DNA of 64,000 bases from an uncultured Lachnospiraceae bacterium (lineage in GTDB: Bacteria; Bacillota; Clostridia; Lachnospirales; Lachnospiraceae): positions 1-64,000 of the forward strand of contig CAJUAA010000001.1 in the NCBI GenBank assembly GCA_910584205.1, written 5' to 3'. Under the pieces are notes generated by a model, which saw only the letters and a list, made by a program, of their open reading frames with translations, was not told the origin of the DNA and made no database searches. Position numbers and translations under genes: made by a program. Positions 9,141 to 17,763 of this stretch are shown in pieces. Within the stretch, counting starts at the first letter, position 1; every line of letters begins with the position of its first letter.

Positions 9141-10245
9141 GACAACGGCAACGATACTGAAGAAGCCGATTACGGCGACACTGATTTCGATTCTGTCCGG
9201 ATTTCTTGTGGCGGCTGTCATCCTTACGGCGGCAGGCTATAACCCGCTGGAAGCATTTTCGGCGCTGATCGTCGGAACCATGGGGCGGCCCAAATATATT
9301 GCCAATGTGCTGATCAAGGGCACGCCGATCATCATCACAGGGCTGAGCGTGGCTTTTGCCTACAAGATGGGACTTTTTAACATCGGGGCGGAGGGGCAGT
9401 ACATCATGGGTTCCGTGGCTGCGACCACGGTGGGGATTCTTCTGGATCTCCCGCCGGTTCTGCAGATTCCCGTGATCCTGTTGGCAGGCGTTCTGGCGGG
9501 GGCGCTGTATGGCGGAATTGCCGGATACCTGAAAGCCAGATTCAGCATTAACGAAGTCATTACAACGATCATGCTCAACTGGATCGCGCTCTATCTGTGC
9601 AATTTCGTGTCGCGGCTGGCGCCTTTCTACAAGTCCGGCACCACCGGTACCTATTCGATCCATGAGTCCGGTTATACGGTGTTCTTCTCCAGATGGAAGA
9701 CCACAGAGGCCGCGGCGGAATTTCTGCAGAACCATCCCATGCTGGGAGATCTGATGCGTACGGATTTTAATGTGGGAATTTTTATCGCCGTCCTGCTGGG
9801 AATCGGAATCTCCTGGTTTCTGTTCCGGACCACCAAAGGATACGAGCTGCGGGCCGTGGGATTTAACAAGGATGCGGCGGAATTTGCCGGCATCTCCGTG
9901 GAGAAAAATACCATCCACACCATGCTGATCGCCGGCGCGCTGGCGGGCCTTGCGGCGGCGCTGAACATTACAGGGATCAATCCCCATAATATTTCCCATC
10001 TGGCCATGTTCGAGCAGAACGGCATGAACGGTCTGTCGGTGGCGTTCATTGCGGGAGGTTCCCCTGTGGGATGTATCTTCTCCGGGCTTTTGTTCAGCGG
10101 ACTTCTGTATGGAAGCCAGTCGATCCAGTATGAGATCGGAGCGCCTTCGGAGATCATCAATATCATGATCGGTACCATTGTGTTCTTCGTGGGACTGACC
10201 AGGATTCTGCCGTCACTTGTAGACCGTTTCAGCAAAGAGAGGTGA
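9133..10245 (+). CDS. Nucleoside ABC transporter permease (first subunit)
   Basis: A 370-residue polytopic membrane protein of the BPD_transp_2 family (NupP/YufP type), with about 8-10 hydrophobic segments from SILSGFLVAAVILTAAG to IMIGTIVFFVGL. Typical marks are GEGQ-like NIGAEGQYIMGSV and the coupling region NEVITTIMLNWIALYL. It overlaps the ATPase frame by 8 bp, indicating an operon. The frame is intact, but the partner permease and ATPase are broken, so the transporter is unlikely to work. Confidence 0.92.
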   Translation: MNKTTATILKKPITATLISILSGFLVAAVILTAAGYNPLEAFSALIVGTMGRPKYIANVLIKGTPIIITGLSVAFAYKMGLFNIGAEGQYIMGSVAATTVGILLDLPPVLQIPVILLAGVLAGALYGGIAGYLKARFSINEVITTIMLNWIALYLCNFVSRLAPFYKSGTTGTYSIHESGYTVFFSRWKTTEAAAEFLQNHPMLGDLMRTDFNVGIFIAVLLGIGISWFLFRTTKGYELRAVGFNKDAAEFAGISVEKNTIHTMLIAGALAGLAAALNITGINPHNISHLAMFEQNGMNGLSVAFIAGGSPVGCIFSGLLFSGLLYGSQSIQYEIGAPSEIINIMIGTIVFFVGLTRILPSLVDRFSKER

Positions 10246-10250
10246 GAGAG

Positions 10251-10400
10251 ATGTTAAATATACTGACACTTTTGGCGGGCATTACTTTAATGTATTCCAC
10301 ACCGCTGATTTTCGGCGCACTGGGCGGCGTGAATGGGGCTGCACATTACAAAACCGTTCCAGACCTTTACCGAGAACGGATTTCCAAAGGAGCTGATTGA
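10251..10400 (+). pseudogene. Second nucleoside permease, only the first 28 codons remain
   Basis: Five bases after permease 1, an ATG with GGTGAGAGAG upstream starts MLNILTLLAGITLMYSTPLI then FGALGGVN. This is the usual N-terminus of the second permease (NupQ/YufQ type, about 310 residues). After codon 28 the sequence is phosphopentomutase read in the wrong frame, ending at 10400. A deletion has joined the two genes near 10330, removing about 280 codons of permease and the start of deoB. Confidence 0.85.
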
Positions 10401-11244
10401 GGAGCTGGAAAGACGCTGCGGCAGGAAGGTCATCGGCAACAAGTCCGCCAGCGGCACGGAGATTCTGGAAGAATACGCGGAGCAGGAGATCACTGCGGGA
10501 GATATGATCGTATACACGTCTGCGGATTCGGTTCTTCAGATCTGCGGAAATGAGGAAACCATGGGCCTTGACAATCTGTATCGGTACTGTGAGATCGCCC
10601 GGGAGCTGACCATGAGGGATGAGTGGAAGGTGGGCAGAGTCATTGCCAGACCCTATGTGGGGAAAAAGCGCGGAGAGTTTAAACGGACCGCCAACCGGCA
10701 CGATTATGCCGTCAAGCCTTACGGCAGGACGGTGCTGAACGCGCTGAAGGACCAGGGACTGGATGTGATCAGCGTGGGCAAGATCAACGACATTTTCTGC
10801 GGAGAGGGAATCACGGAGGCCCACAAGTCCAAGAGCAGCGTCCACGGGATGGAACAGACCACAGAGCTGGCACAGAAGGATTTTACCGGGCTGTGCTTTA
10901 CGAATCTGGTGGATTTTGACGCTCTCTGGGGGCACCGCAGGAATCCGGAGGGCTATGCCCGGGAACTGGAAGCCTTTGATGAAAAGCTGGGCGGGCTTTT
11001 AGCGCTTCTGAAAGAGGACGACCTCCTGATGATTACCGCCGATCACGGAAATGATCCGACCTATACGGGAACGGACCACACAAGGGAAAAGGTCCCGCTG
11101 CTTGTGTATTCGCCTTCCATGGCAGGCGGGAAGCGGCTGGAGCCGGGCGATACGTTCGCCAATATCGGCTGTACCATCGCCGATAATTTCGGGGTAGAGA
11201 TGCCGGAGGGAACCATCGGTACTTCCCTGCTTAAGCAGTTATAA
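10333..11244 (+). pseudogene. deoB: Phosphopentomutase lacking its N-terminal quarter
   Basis: The 303 codons from MGLHITKPFQTF to the C-terminus match phosphopentomutase, which interconverts (deoxy)ribose 1- and 5-phosphate in nucleoside salvage. The cap domain (SADSVLQICGNEE, RPYVGKKRGEF) and the C-terminal metal site (ITADHGNDPT, TDHTREKVPLL) are present. The family is about 390 residues. The missing 90 or so carry the first metal-binding Asp and the catalytic Thr of the TMTGHWE motif, so the product should be inactive. No ribosome-binding site of its own is seen. The pairing with a nucleoside transporter fits a former salvage operon. Confidence 0.9.
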
Positions 11245-11248
11245 TCTG

Positions 11249-11287
11249 AAAACCTCCTGACAGCTGAATCGGTTGTCAGGAGGTTTT
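11249..11287 (+). terminator. Rho-independent terminator after the nucleoside operon
   Basis: AAAACCTCCTGAC (11249-11261) pairs with GTCAGGAGGTTTT (11275-11287) in a strong stem that runs into a T5 tract. Confidence 0.9.
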
Positions 11288-11353
11288 TGCTGTTTCCCTG
11301 CAAAAATTCTCCTGTTCCTTCTCCGTTCCTGTTTCGTCTGTTTTGTGTGAAAA

Positions 11354-11381
11354 TTATTATTTTTTAAGTTATAAATAATAA
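11354..11381. promoter_or_regulatory. AT-rich inverted repeat upstream of GH4 gene
   Basis: TTATTATTT (11354-11362) and AAATAATAA (11373-11381) form perfect 9-bp arms around a 10-bp spacer. It lies about 35 bp before the -35 of the GH4 promoter and could be an operator for the nearby RpiR-type regulator. Low complexity makes chance pairing possible. Confidence 0.35.
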
Positions 11382-11415
11382 AATAAGGGACTGAAACCAA
11401 GGGTATACGAAACTA

Positions 11416-11444
11416 TTTACGTTTGAATTTTCATGAGGTATGAT
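11416..11444 (+). promoter_or_regulatory. Promoter of GH4-PTS operon
   Basis: TTTACG (11416-11421), a 17-bp spacer and TATGAT (11439-11444) form a reasonable sigma-A promoter 44 bp before the start codon. Confidence 0.5.
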
Positions 11445-11487
11445 CGGATTATCAAAAAATACACGAGATCGAAAGGAGAAAAAAGAA

Positions 11488-12813
11488 ATGAAAACATTTA
11501 ATGTGTGTATCGTTGGCGGAGGCAGCACCTATACGTTGGGATTCCTGAAATCCTTTGTCAGACTGAAGGAAGAATTTCCGCTGAAGCGGCTGGTCCTCTT
11601 TGATATCGACAAGGAGCGTCAGGAACCCATCGGAAAGTACGGGGAGATCCTGTTCGGGGAGCGTTTTCCGGAGCTGGATTTTGTCTACACCCAGGACGCG
11701 AAGGAAGCGTACGAAGGAATGGATTTCGTATTCATGCAGATGCGTGCGGGAGGCCTTCAGATGCGTGCGAAGGATGAGCATATTCCTCTGGGCATGGGCA
11801 TGATCGGACAGGAAACCTGCGGCGCCGGCGGTATGTCCTACGGCCTGCGTTCCTGCGTGGACATGATCAAGTCCATCCATGAGATCCGCACCTACGCGCC
11901 GGATGCCTGGATTCTGAACTACTCCAACCCGGCGGCCATCGTGGCGGAAGCGCTGCGCAGGGAATTCCCGGATGACAAGCGCATTCTGAATATCTGCGAC
12001 CAGCCGGAAAATGTAGTCCGTTCCTGCAGCCGCCTGCTGGGCTGCAACTGGGAAGACCTGGACCCGGTGTACTTTGGACTGAACCATTTCGGATGGTTTA
12101 CCCATATGTATGACGTACATACCGGCGAGGACCTGCTTCCGAAGATTCGTGAGATGATCAAAGAAAGAGGCTTCCTGCCTCAGGATGCGGAGCAGAGAGA
12201 TCAGTCCTGGCTGGACACCTATGGAATGGTGCAGACGATCATGGCGGATTTCCCGGATTACCTGCCCAATACCTATGACCAGTACTATCTGTATCCGGAA
12301 TACAAGGCGAGCCATCTGAATCCGGACTTTACCCGTGCGGACGAGGTTATGGCGGGAAGAGAGAAGCGCGTGTTTACCGAGTGCGCGGAGGTAATCAAAG
12401 AAGGGAAACTGGGAGACCGGTTCCATGCCATCTCCGACGCCCATGCGGAAATGATGATTAAAGTGGCGGAGGCCATCGCCTATAACCGGAACGACCGCCA
12501 CATCCTGATTGTGGAAAACAACGGCGCCATCGCCAATATGCAGGACGACGCCATGGTCGAGGTGGTGTGCGAGCTGGGCATCAACGGTCCCCGTCCCATG
12601 CGCGTAGGCAGGATTCCGCAGTTCTATCTGGGCCTTCTGGTAAACCAGGTGTCCTGCGAGAAGCTGATCGTGGACGCATATTTTGAGAATTCCTATCAAA
12701 AGGCGTTGGAAGCATTTACCTTGAGCCGCCTGGTCAATGACGCCAAGAAGGCAAGAAAGCTTCTGGATGCGCTGATTGAAGCAAATAAAGGCATGTGGCC
12801 GGAATTAAGATAA
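11488..12813 (+). CDS. GH4 6-phospho-alpha-glucosidase
   Basis: A 441-residue NAD- and metal-dependent glycosidase of family GH4, closest in motif to GlvA/MalH/AglB 6-phospho-alpha-glucosidases. It would hydrolyse phosphorylated alpha-glucosides delivered by the PTS. The Rossmann start is FNVCIVGGGSTYTLGF. GQETCGAGGMSYGLRS (near residues 109-125) carries the metal-binding Cys. NYSNPAAIVAEALRR and GLNHFGWF are further family motifs. The ATG at 11488 follows AAAGGAG; a frame upstream to 11440 lacks one. The EIICB gene follows after 64 bp. Substrate specificity within GH4 is inferred from motif and context. Confidence 0.92.
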   Translation: MKTFNVCIVGGGSTYTLGFLKSFVRLKEEFPLKRLVLFDIDKERQEPIGKYGEILFGERFPELDFVYTQDAKEAYEGMDFVFMQMRAGGLQMRAKDEHIPLGMGMIGQETCGAGGMSYGLRSCVDMIKSIHEIRTYAPDAWILNYSNPAAIVAEALRREFPDDKRILNICDQPENVVRSCSRLLGCNWEDLDPVYFGLNHFGWFTHMYDVHTGEDLLPKIREMIKERGFLPQDAEQRDQSWLDTYGMVQTIMADFPDYLPNTYDQYYLYPEYKASHLNPDFTRADEVMAGREKRVFTECAEVIKEGKLGDRFHAISDAHAEMMIKVAEAIAYNRNDRHILIVENNGAIANMQDDAMVEVVCELGINGPRPMRVGRIPQFYLGLLVNQVSCEKLIVDAYFENSYQKALEAFTLSRLVNDAKKARKLLDALIEANKGMWPELR

Positions 12814-12877
12814 GCTTATTATAATATATGCGGGGGCCGTAAGCAAAGGCGGCCCCTGAGAAGGGAAGGAATGTATT

Positions 12878-14404
12878 ATGGGTAAAAAAATTATGGACTT
12901 TTTCTCGGCCCTCGGCCGCAGCCTGCTGATGCCGATCGCCGCGCTTGCCGCATGCGGTATCGTGCTCGGACTGTCTTCCGCTCTGATGAAGGCACAGGTA
13001 CAGGAAGCGGCGCCTTTTCTGGCCCAGGGGATCGTCTTCTTTATTATCTCTACATTAAATAAAATATCCGGAGTTGTATTTACGCTGATTCCGGTACTGT
13101 TTTCCATCTCCATTGCCTTCGGGCTTGCACACGAGGAAAAGGAGATCGCGGCCTTTGCGGGATTTATCGGCTACTATACCTTTCTGGTTGGTTCCGCCTG
13201 CATGATCAATTCCGGCTTTATGGATTTTGGAGCGCTGAAAATATCCGCCATACTGGGTGTGGAGACGCTGGATATGGGGGCTGTGGCCGGTATTGTATCC
13301 GGAATCATTACCTCGGCGCTTCACAATAAGTATCATAAGGTGTCGTTTCCGGTGGCCATTGCGTTCTACGGAGGAAAGCGTTTCGTGGCTCTGGTCGTCA
13401 TGATCGTCATGGGGCTGGTGGGCCTGCTGGCGCCCATTGTCTGGTCTCCGGTCTCCTATGCCATCGACAGTCTGGGCGGACTGATTTCTGCGGCGGGGCT
13501 GGCAGGCGTATTCGGATACGGTTTCCTGGAGCGGCTTCTGATACCAACAGGCCTGCACCACGTACTGAACGGCATCTTCCGGACCACCTCCATCGGAGGC
13601 ATCTATGAGGGTGTGGAAGGATGTCTGAATATCTTCCTGCAGTTCATCGATCAGGTGGAGATCTCGGAACTGGCGCCCTATACGATCTTCCTTGGACAGG
13701 GCAAGATGCCCATGATGATGTTCGGCCTTCCGGCGGCGGCCCTGGCCATCTACCAGACGTCGCCGGATGAGAAGAAGGCGAAGGTAAAGGCGCTGATGAT
13801 CGCGGGCGTTGCGGCGAGCATCGTTTCCGGTATTACGGAGCCGCTGGAATTTTCCTTTATGTTTGTGGCGCCGGTGCTCTTTCTGTTCCATGCAGTCATG
13901 GGCGGACTGTCCTTCATGCTGATGGCGGCGTTTCATGTCATCATCGGAAATACCGGCGGCGGCCTTATTGATTTCTTCATCTGGGGCGTCTTACAGCCGG
14001 GTTCCCACTGGTACTGGGTGGTCATCACCGGACCGTTCTTCTCCGTCATCTACTACTTTGTGTTCAAGACGTACCTGAGCCGGAAAAATCTTTCCATCGA
14101 CGTATCGGACGAGGAGGAAGACGACGGTATGGATGCCGCGCAGACCATGGAGGAGAAGCAGCTGCTTCAGGCTACAAGGATCATTGAAGGACTCGGCGGA
14201 TTTGACAACATCGTCGGGAAGGTCAACAACTGCCTGACCAGGCTCCGCGTAGATGTAAAAGACATGTCTCTGGTGGACGAGGCTGCGCTGAAGAAGACGG
14301 GAGCCATGGGATTTGTCAAACCCAATGAAAGCCATATCCAGGTGGTCTACGGGCCGAAGGTGGAGCGGATTGCGGACAATGTTCGTGCCGTACTGAAAAA
14401 CTGA
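12878..14404 (+). CDS. PTS alpha-glucoside EIICB component
   Basis: A 508-residue permease of the glucose superfamily PTS (MalX/GlvC/AglA type). EIIC covers about residues 1-410 with about ten membrane segments and the FMFVAPVLFLFHAVMGG region. A linker rich in Asp/Glu follows, then EIIB with the phosphoacceptor Cys in NNCLTRLRVDV (about residue 449). It transports and phosphorylates the sugar that the preceding GH4 enzyme cleaves. EIIA is supplied separately at 16097. The ribosome-binding site is GAAGGAA. Confidence 0.93.
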   Translation: MGKKIMDFFSALGRSLLMPIAALAACGIVLGLSSALMKAQVQEAAPFLAQGIVFFIISTLNKISGVVFTLIPVLFSISIAFGLAHEEKEIAAFAGFIGYYTFLVGSACMINSGFMDFGALKISAILGVETLDMGAVAGIVSGIITSALHNKYHKVSFPVAIAFYGGKRFVALVVMIVMGLVGLLAPIVWSPVSYAIDSLGGLISAAGLAGVFGYGFLERLLIPTGLHHVLNGIFRTTSIGGIYEGVEGCLNIFLQFIDQVEISELAPYTIFLGQGKMPMMMFGLPAAALAIYQTSPDEKKAKVKALMIAGVAASIVSGITEPLEFSFMFVAPVLFLFHAVMGGLSFMLMAAFHVIIGNTGGGLIDFFIWGVLQPGSHWYWVVITGPFFSVIYYFVFKTYLSRKNLSIDVSDEEEDDGMDAAQTMEEKQLLQATRIIEGLGGFDNIVGKVNNCLTRLRVDVKDMSLVDEAALKKTGAMGFVKPNESHIQVVYGPKVERIADNVRAVLKN

Positions 14405-14457
14405 CGCGGAAGAACCAGGACGGGACAGATACCGGGCGCGCCGGAAGGCGCCCCGGA

Positions 14458-16026
14458 TTACCGAAGTTTTTTCTGGACGATCAGTTCGATGAGAATCTGG
14501 ATGATCATGAGGATGCCCAGGCGGGAATTCAGGTCCACATTGTGATACACAAGATTTGTGTCATTGGTGCATACGGCATAGGTGCAGAGCGGAATCAGAG
14601 GACTGTCCGGTTCGCAGGTCATGAGAATGCTGCTGCTCTGCTTTTGCCGGCTGTCCTCAAAGACCTGCAGATACCGGGAGGCGTCTCCGTGTGCGGTGAT
14701 GATAAAGAGCACCGTATCGCTGCTGCTGTCATGGACCAGTCCGTTCAGCAGGCGCTGCCATTCGATCAGGATGGACGGATAGTCCAGAGTGGTCAGGATC
14801 GTGTGCAGATACCTGGCGGCTATGGAGCTTAAGGAAGAACCATAGATGTAGATGGGGCGGTCGTCGGTCAGAAGTTCCGCGATCTGCTCCAGCACAGCCA
14901 GGTCCACGGTTTCCAGGTTGTCCTTGAAAAGGGCGACGGAATGGGAGATAAAACTGCTGGAGGAAAAGACCGGCCGTCCGGCCTCCTCCAGTTCCTTCCG
15001 AAGCTGGTATTTGAATTCGTTGTATCCTTTCATGCCCAGCTTCTGGCAGAAGCGGACAATGGTGGCGTTGGAGGTATAGAGCCGTTCACTCAGATCCTTC
15101 AGGCCCGCGAAGGCGGCTTCCGACAGATGGGTCTCAAAATAAGCCAGCAGCTCTTTCTCTGTATCAGTCAGGGAACAGCTGTGCGCCCTGCTCAGGACGC
15201 CTTCCCCGGGCTGTTCGCGGCGGGGCGAGGAAAAAGCCTGGGGAATGCCCTGCCGGTACTGCAGATAGGAATTGATGATCAGGTGGATCAGATAAAAGAT
15301 GGGCAGGCGGGAAGTAAATTCGGCCCCCCGGTTTTCCCGCTGGTTGGTAAAAAAACGAAAGCTTGCCGTCGCCTGTTCAGCGATCAGGTTGCTGGTATAG
15401 GGCGTAATGGAGATAATGGGCACATTGTGCATGCGGGCCAGCTTTGCCAGCTTGACCGTGGGCGCGTAGTCTCCGGTGGTGCTGATGAGGATCAGGACCG
15501 ATTCCGCATGGATGTTCCGGAGAATGTGCTCGGCCATTCTGGACGCTTCGATCTTGTACACTTTCTGACGCCCGATGGAAAAGAGAAGTTTTTCAAAATA
15601 ATCCGTAAGGATGGAGGTCAGCCCGCCGGGGGCCCACAGATAGACGGGGCATCCGCTGTCCAGATACCGGAAAGTCTGTCCAAGCTGTTCCTCCTGGATC
15701 AGACGGGCGGTTCCTTCCATATTGGAAGAGAGGTTCTCCATAATCATCCGGGTACTGAGGCTGTGCGTTCCCTGGGAAGAGGGCAGCGCCTCCCGGGATT
15801 TTAAAAGCTCCTGATGAAGGACGTATTTGAGCTCCGCAAATCCGGAATACCCGAGCTTTTTGCAGAACCGGAGAACCGTTGCGGAAGAGTAGGAGACCTG
15901 TGACGCCAGCTCCTGGATGCTCATATGCCGGATGTCATTCGCATGTCCGTAAATGTATTTCAGGATGTTCAGTTCGTTGCCGGTCAGACTTTTGATAATG
16001 GTATCGTCCAGATGCAGGCTGATCAT
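14458..16026 (-). CDS. Tandem MurR/RpiR regulator (two HTH-SIS units)
   Basis: A 522-residue protein containing two RpiR-type halves. Unit 1 has an HTH (IQELASQVSYSSATVLRFCK, about residues 38-57) and a SIS fold (PVYLWAPGGLTSILTDYFEK, about 130-150). Unit 2 repeats an HTH (LKDLSERLYTSNATIVRFCQ, about 305-325) and a SIS fold (PIYIYGSSLSSIAARYLHTI, about 398-417). Ordinary RpiR proteins have one of each, about 280 residues. SIS domains bind phosphosugars, so this likely senses an intermediate of the alpha-glucoside pathway. It lies convergent to EIICB and divergent from EIIA. Both HTHs look intact. Confidence 0.9.
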   Translation of the reverse strand: MISLHLDDTIIKSLTGNELNILKYIYGHANDIRHMSIQELASQVSYSSATVLRFCKKLGYSGFAELKYVLHQELLKSREALPSSQGTHSLSTRMIMENLSSNMEGTARLIQEEQLGQTFRYLDSGCPVYLWAPGGLTSILTDYFEKLLFSIGRQKVYKIEASRMAEHILRNIHAESVLILISTTGDYAPTVKLAKLARMHNVPIISITPYTSNLIAEQATASFRFFTNQRENRGAEFTSRLPIFYLIHLIINSYLQYRQGIPQAFSSPRREQPGEGVLSRAHSCSLTDTEKELLAYFETHLSEAAFAGLKDLSERLYTSNATIVRFCQKLGMKGYNEFKYQLRKELEEAGRPVFSSSSFISHSVALFKDNLETVDLAVLEQIAELLTDDRPIYIYGSSLSSIAARYLHTILTTLDYPSILIEWQRLLNGLVHDSSSDTVLFIITAHGDASRYLQVFEDSRQKQSSSILMTCEPDSPLIPLCTYAVCTNDTNLVYHNVDLNSRLGILMIIQILIELIVQKKLR

Positions 16027-16053
16027 GGAAAGCGCTCCTTTTGCTTTTTTTCC

Positions 16054-16062
16054 ATTATAACA
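16054..16062 (-). promoter_or_regulatory. Extended -10 promoter of the RpiR gene
   Basis: On the minus strand TGTTATAAT forms an extended -10, about 30 bp before the RpiR start codon. The 70-bp gap to EIIA on the other strand is short enough for shared control. Confidence 0.5.
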
Positions 16063-16096
16063 TGTTGCAGAAATAAATAAAACAGGAGGTCAAAAA

Positions 16097-16564
16097 ATGG
16101 GATTGTTTGATTTTATGAAAAAAGAAGAATTTGTTTCACCGATGACGGGGATCCTCCATCCCATGGAGGAGGTGCCTGATCCGGCATTTTCCGAGAAACT
16201 CATGGGAGACGGATTTGCGGTGGAACTGACAGACGGTGAAGTGAAAGCTCCCATGGGGGGACGGATCGAAGCGGCGTTTCCCACAGGGCATGCCTTTGGC
16301 ATCAAGACAAAGGACGGTCTGGAGATCCTGATCCACATCGGCATCGATACCGTCAGCCTGGAGGGCGCGGGCTTCGAGGTCCAGGTAAAAGAAGGCGATA
16401 CGGTAAAACAGGGCGATGTACTGGTGAAGGTGGACGTGGAATATGTCAAGAGCCAGGGAAAATCCGTATATTCCCCGGTCATCTTTACCGGCGGCCAGAA
16501 GATTGCCCTTCTGAAAAGCGGCGCCGTCCAGACAGGCGATAAGGGAATCATTAAAATACAGTAA
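16097..16564 (+). CDS. PTS glucose-type EIIA component
   Basis: A 155-residue EIIA of the Glc family. The active-site His is in LEILIHIGIDTVSL (about residue 76). The N-terminal PMTGILHPMEEVPDPAFSEK and GDGFAVELTDGEVKAPMGG motifs are standard. It passes phosphate from HPr to the EIIB domain and completes the split EIICB system at 12878. AGGAGG lies 8 bases before the ATG. The RpiR gene is divergent. Confidence 0.95.
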   Translation: MGLFDFMKKEEFVSPMTGILHPMEEVPDPAFSEKLMGDGFAVELTDGEVKAPMGGRIEAAFPTGHAFGIKTKDGLEILIHIGIDTVSLEGAGFEVQVKEGDTVKQGDVLVKVDVEYVKSQGKSVYSPVIFTGGQKIALLKSGAVQTGDKGIIKIQ

Positions 16565-16574
16565 CATACAGACA

Positions 16575-16610
16575 ACAAAACCCGCAGTCGTTCGCGCCTG
16601 CGGGCTTTGT
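16575..16610. terminator. Bidirectional terminator between EIIA and VanW-like gene
   Basis: ACAAAACCCGCAG (16575-16587) pairs with CTGCGGGCTTTGT (16598-16610). A/T tracts on both sides serve both converging genes. Confidence 0.7.
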
Positions 16611-16650
16611 GATTTCTTCCGGCTATCCGAAAGGACGGTTTTCGGTTCGT

Positions 16651-17493
16651 TTACTGTTTGCTGAGGGAGACCGTCAGGGTTCCCTGATCCGCGGACGCCT
16701 GGATCACGATGGGCTCCGCAAACGTATTGGTAAACCGAAGATCCAGCGCAGTACCGGAGATTGTCGCGTCCATTCCCTCCGGGATATAGGCCACCTTCAG
16801 GGAATGAGGATGGCGTTCGGTGGCCGGCAGGCCTGCCGTGATCATGGCCGCGTACAGCGTGGAGGACACTTGACAGATTCCTCCGCCGGTTCCGGGAACG
16901 TATTTTTTATTTACGATTGTGGGGGCCTCCACATAGCCGTTGGCAGCCGTACGGGGCAGGATGGTCCGGCTGAAGGAGAAGCTCTCTCCGGGCTGAACCA
17001 CAACGCCGTTGATCCGGGACGCCGCTACCGCGATATTGGTGGCCCGTGAGGAATTCACACTGTAGGCGGTCGCATAACTGCCAAGGAGCGTGCTGGCGGG
17101 AGCGGTTGCTGTTGTCCCTGCCAGGGACATGCCGTCGCCTGCCGCGCTTCGGCCTTCCGCCTTGCCGTACGTCTCGTAGTGGACGCAGTAGGCGCGGTAA
17201 TCATCTCCAAAGGATGCCTGCAGGTCGGGATAATTGTTCCGGTACACCAGACAGTTGAATTCCGCGCTGCCGGACCGTCCCTCCGCCAGACCGGAGTCCA
17301 GATAATGGCGGTACAGGCGGCTGGTATCATACCCGAAGGCGGCCTGCAGGTCCGGGTAGGTATTGTAGTAATACTCCGCATCGAACGTCAGGCTGGTCAG
17401 CGGCGTCTGAGCCGCCTCCGCAAAGGTTCCGCCTCCCCACAGCATGCCGAGGCACAGCAGCACTGCCATAAAAAGACTTAATTTCTGTTTCAT
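16651..17493 (-). CDS. Secreted VanW-domain protein with two YNTYPDL-type repeats
   Basis: A 280-residue protein with a signal peptide (MKQKLSLFMAVLLCLGMLWG, cleavage probably after AEA). Two repeats of about 38 residues follow (YYNTYPDLQAAFGYD ... EGRSGS and YRNNYPDLQASFGDD ... EGRSAA, about residues 40-118). A C-terminal VanW domain carries GESFSFSRTILPRT and GGGICQVSSTLYAAMITAGL. VanW proteins are cell-surface proteins of unclear function. The start at 17493 follows AGGGAGGATTG; the frame extends upstream without a signal. An extended -10 TGTTATAAT lies on the minus strand at 17563-17571. Confidence 0.9.
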   Translation of the reverse strand: MKQKLSLFMAVLLCLGMLWGGGTFAEAAQTPLTSLTFDAEYYYNTYPDLQAAFGYDTSRLYRHYLDSGLAEGRSGSAEFNCLVYRNNYPDLQASFGDDYRAYCVHYETYGKAEGRSAAGDGMSLAGTTATAPASTLLGSYATAYSVNSSRATNIAVAASRINGVVVQPGESFSFSRTILPRTAANGYVEAPTIVNKKYVPGTGGGICQVSSTLYAAMITAGLPATERHPHSLKVAYIPEGMDATISGTALDLRFTNTFAEPIVIQASADQGTLTVSLSKQ

Positions 17494-17763
17494 ATCAATC
17501 CTCCCTGTCATATGAGAAATTTGAGCTCCATATGAATGGTATGGAGTCTCTTTATAACTTGAATTATAACATAACGCGGGGAAAAACGGAAGGGGGTTTC
17601 CCGCTTCCGTTTCCTTTCGGACCCCGGTTTTGGCCGTTTCTTTACGCCCGTGCAGCCCGTATCTGGCATGGAACATCCGGCAATTGCAAAAACCGTCGTT
17701 TTCTGTTATGTTTTATATGATGGAAATACAGGAAACGATGCAGTGGCGGGAGGCCATGGGAAT

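Noticed and set aside
14405..14457. GC-rich dyad between EIICB and the RpiR gene as a terminator.
   Set aside because: The arms pair imperfectly and neither side has a T run; it may still be a weak hairpin.
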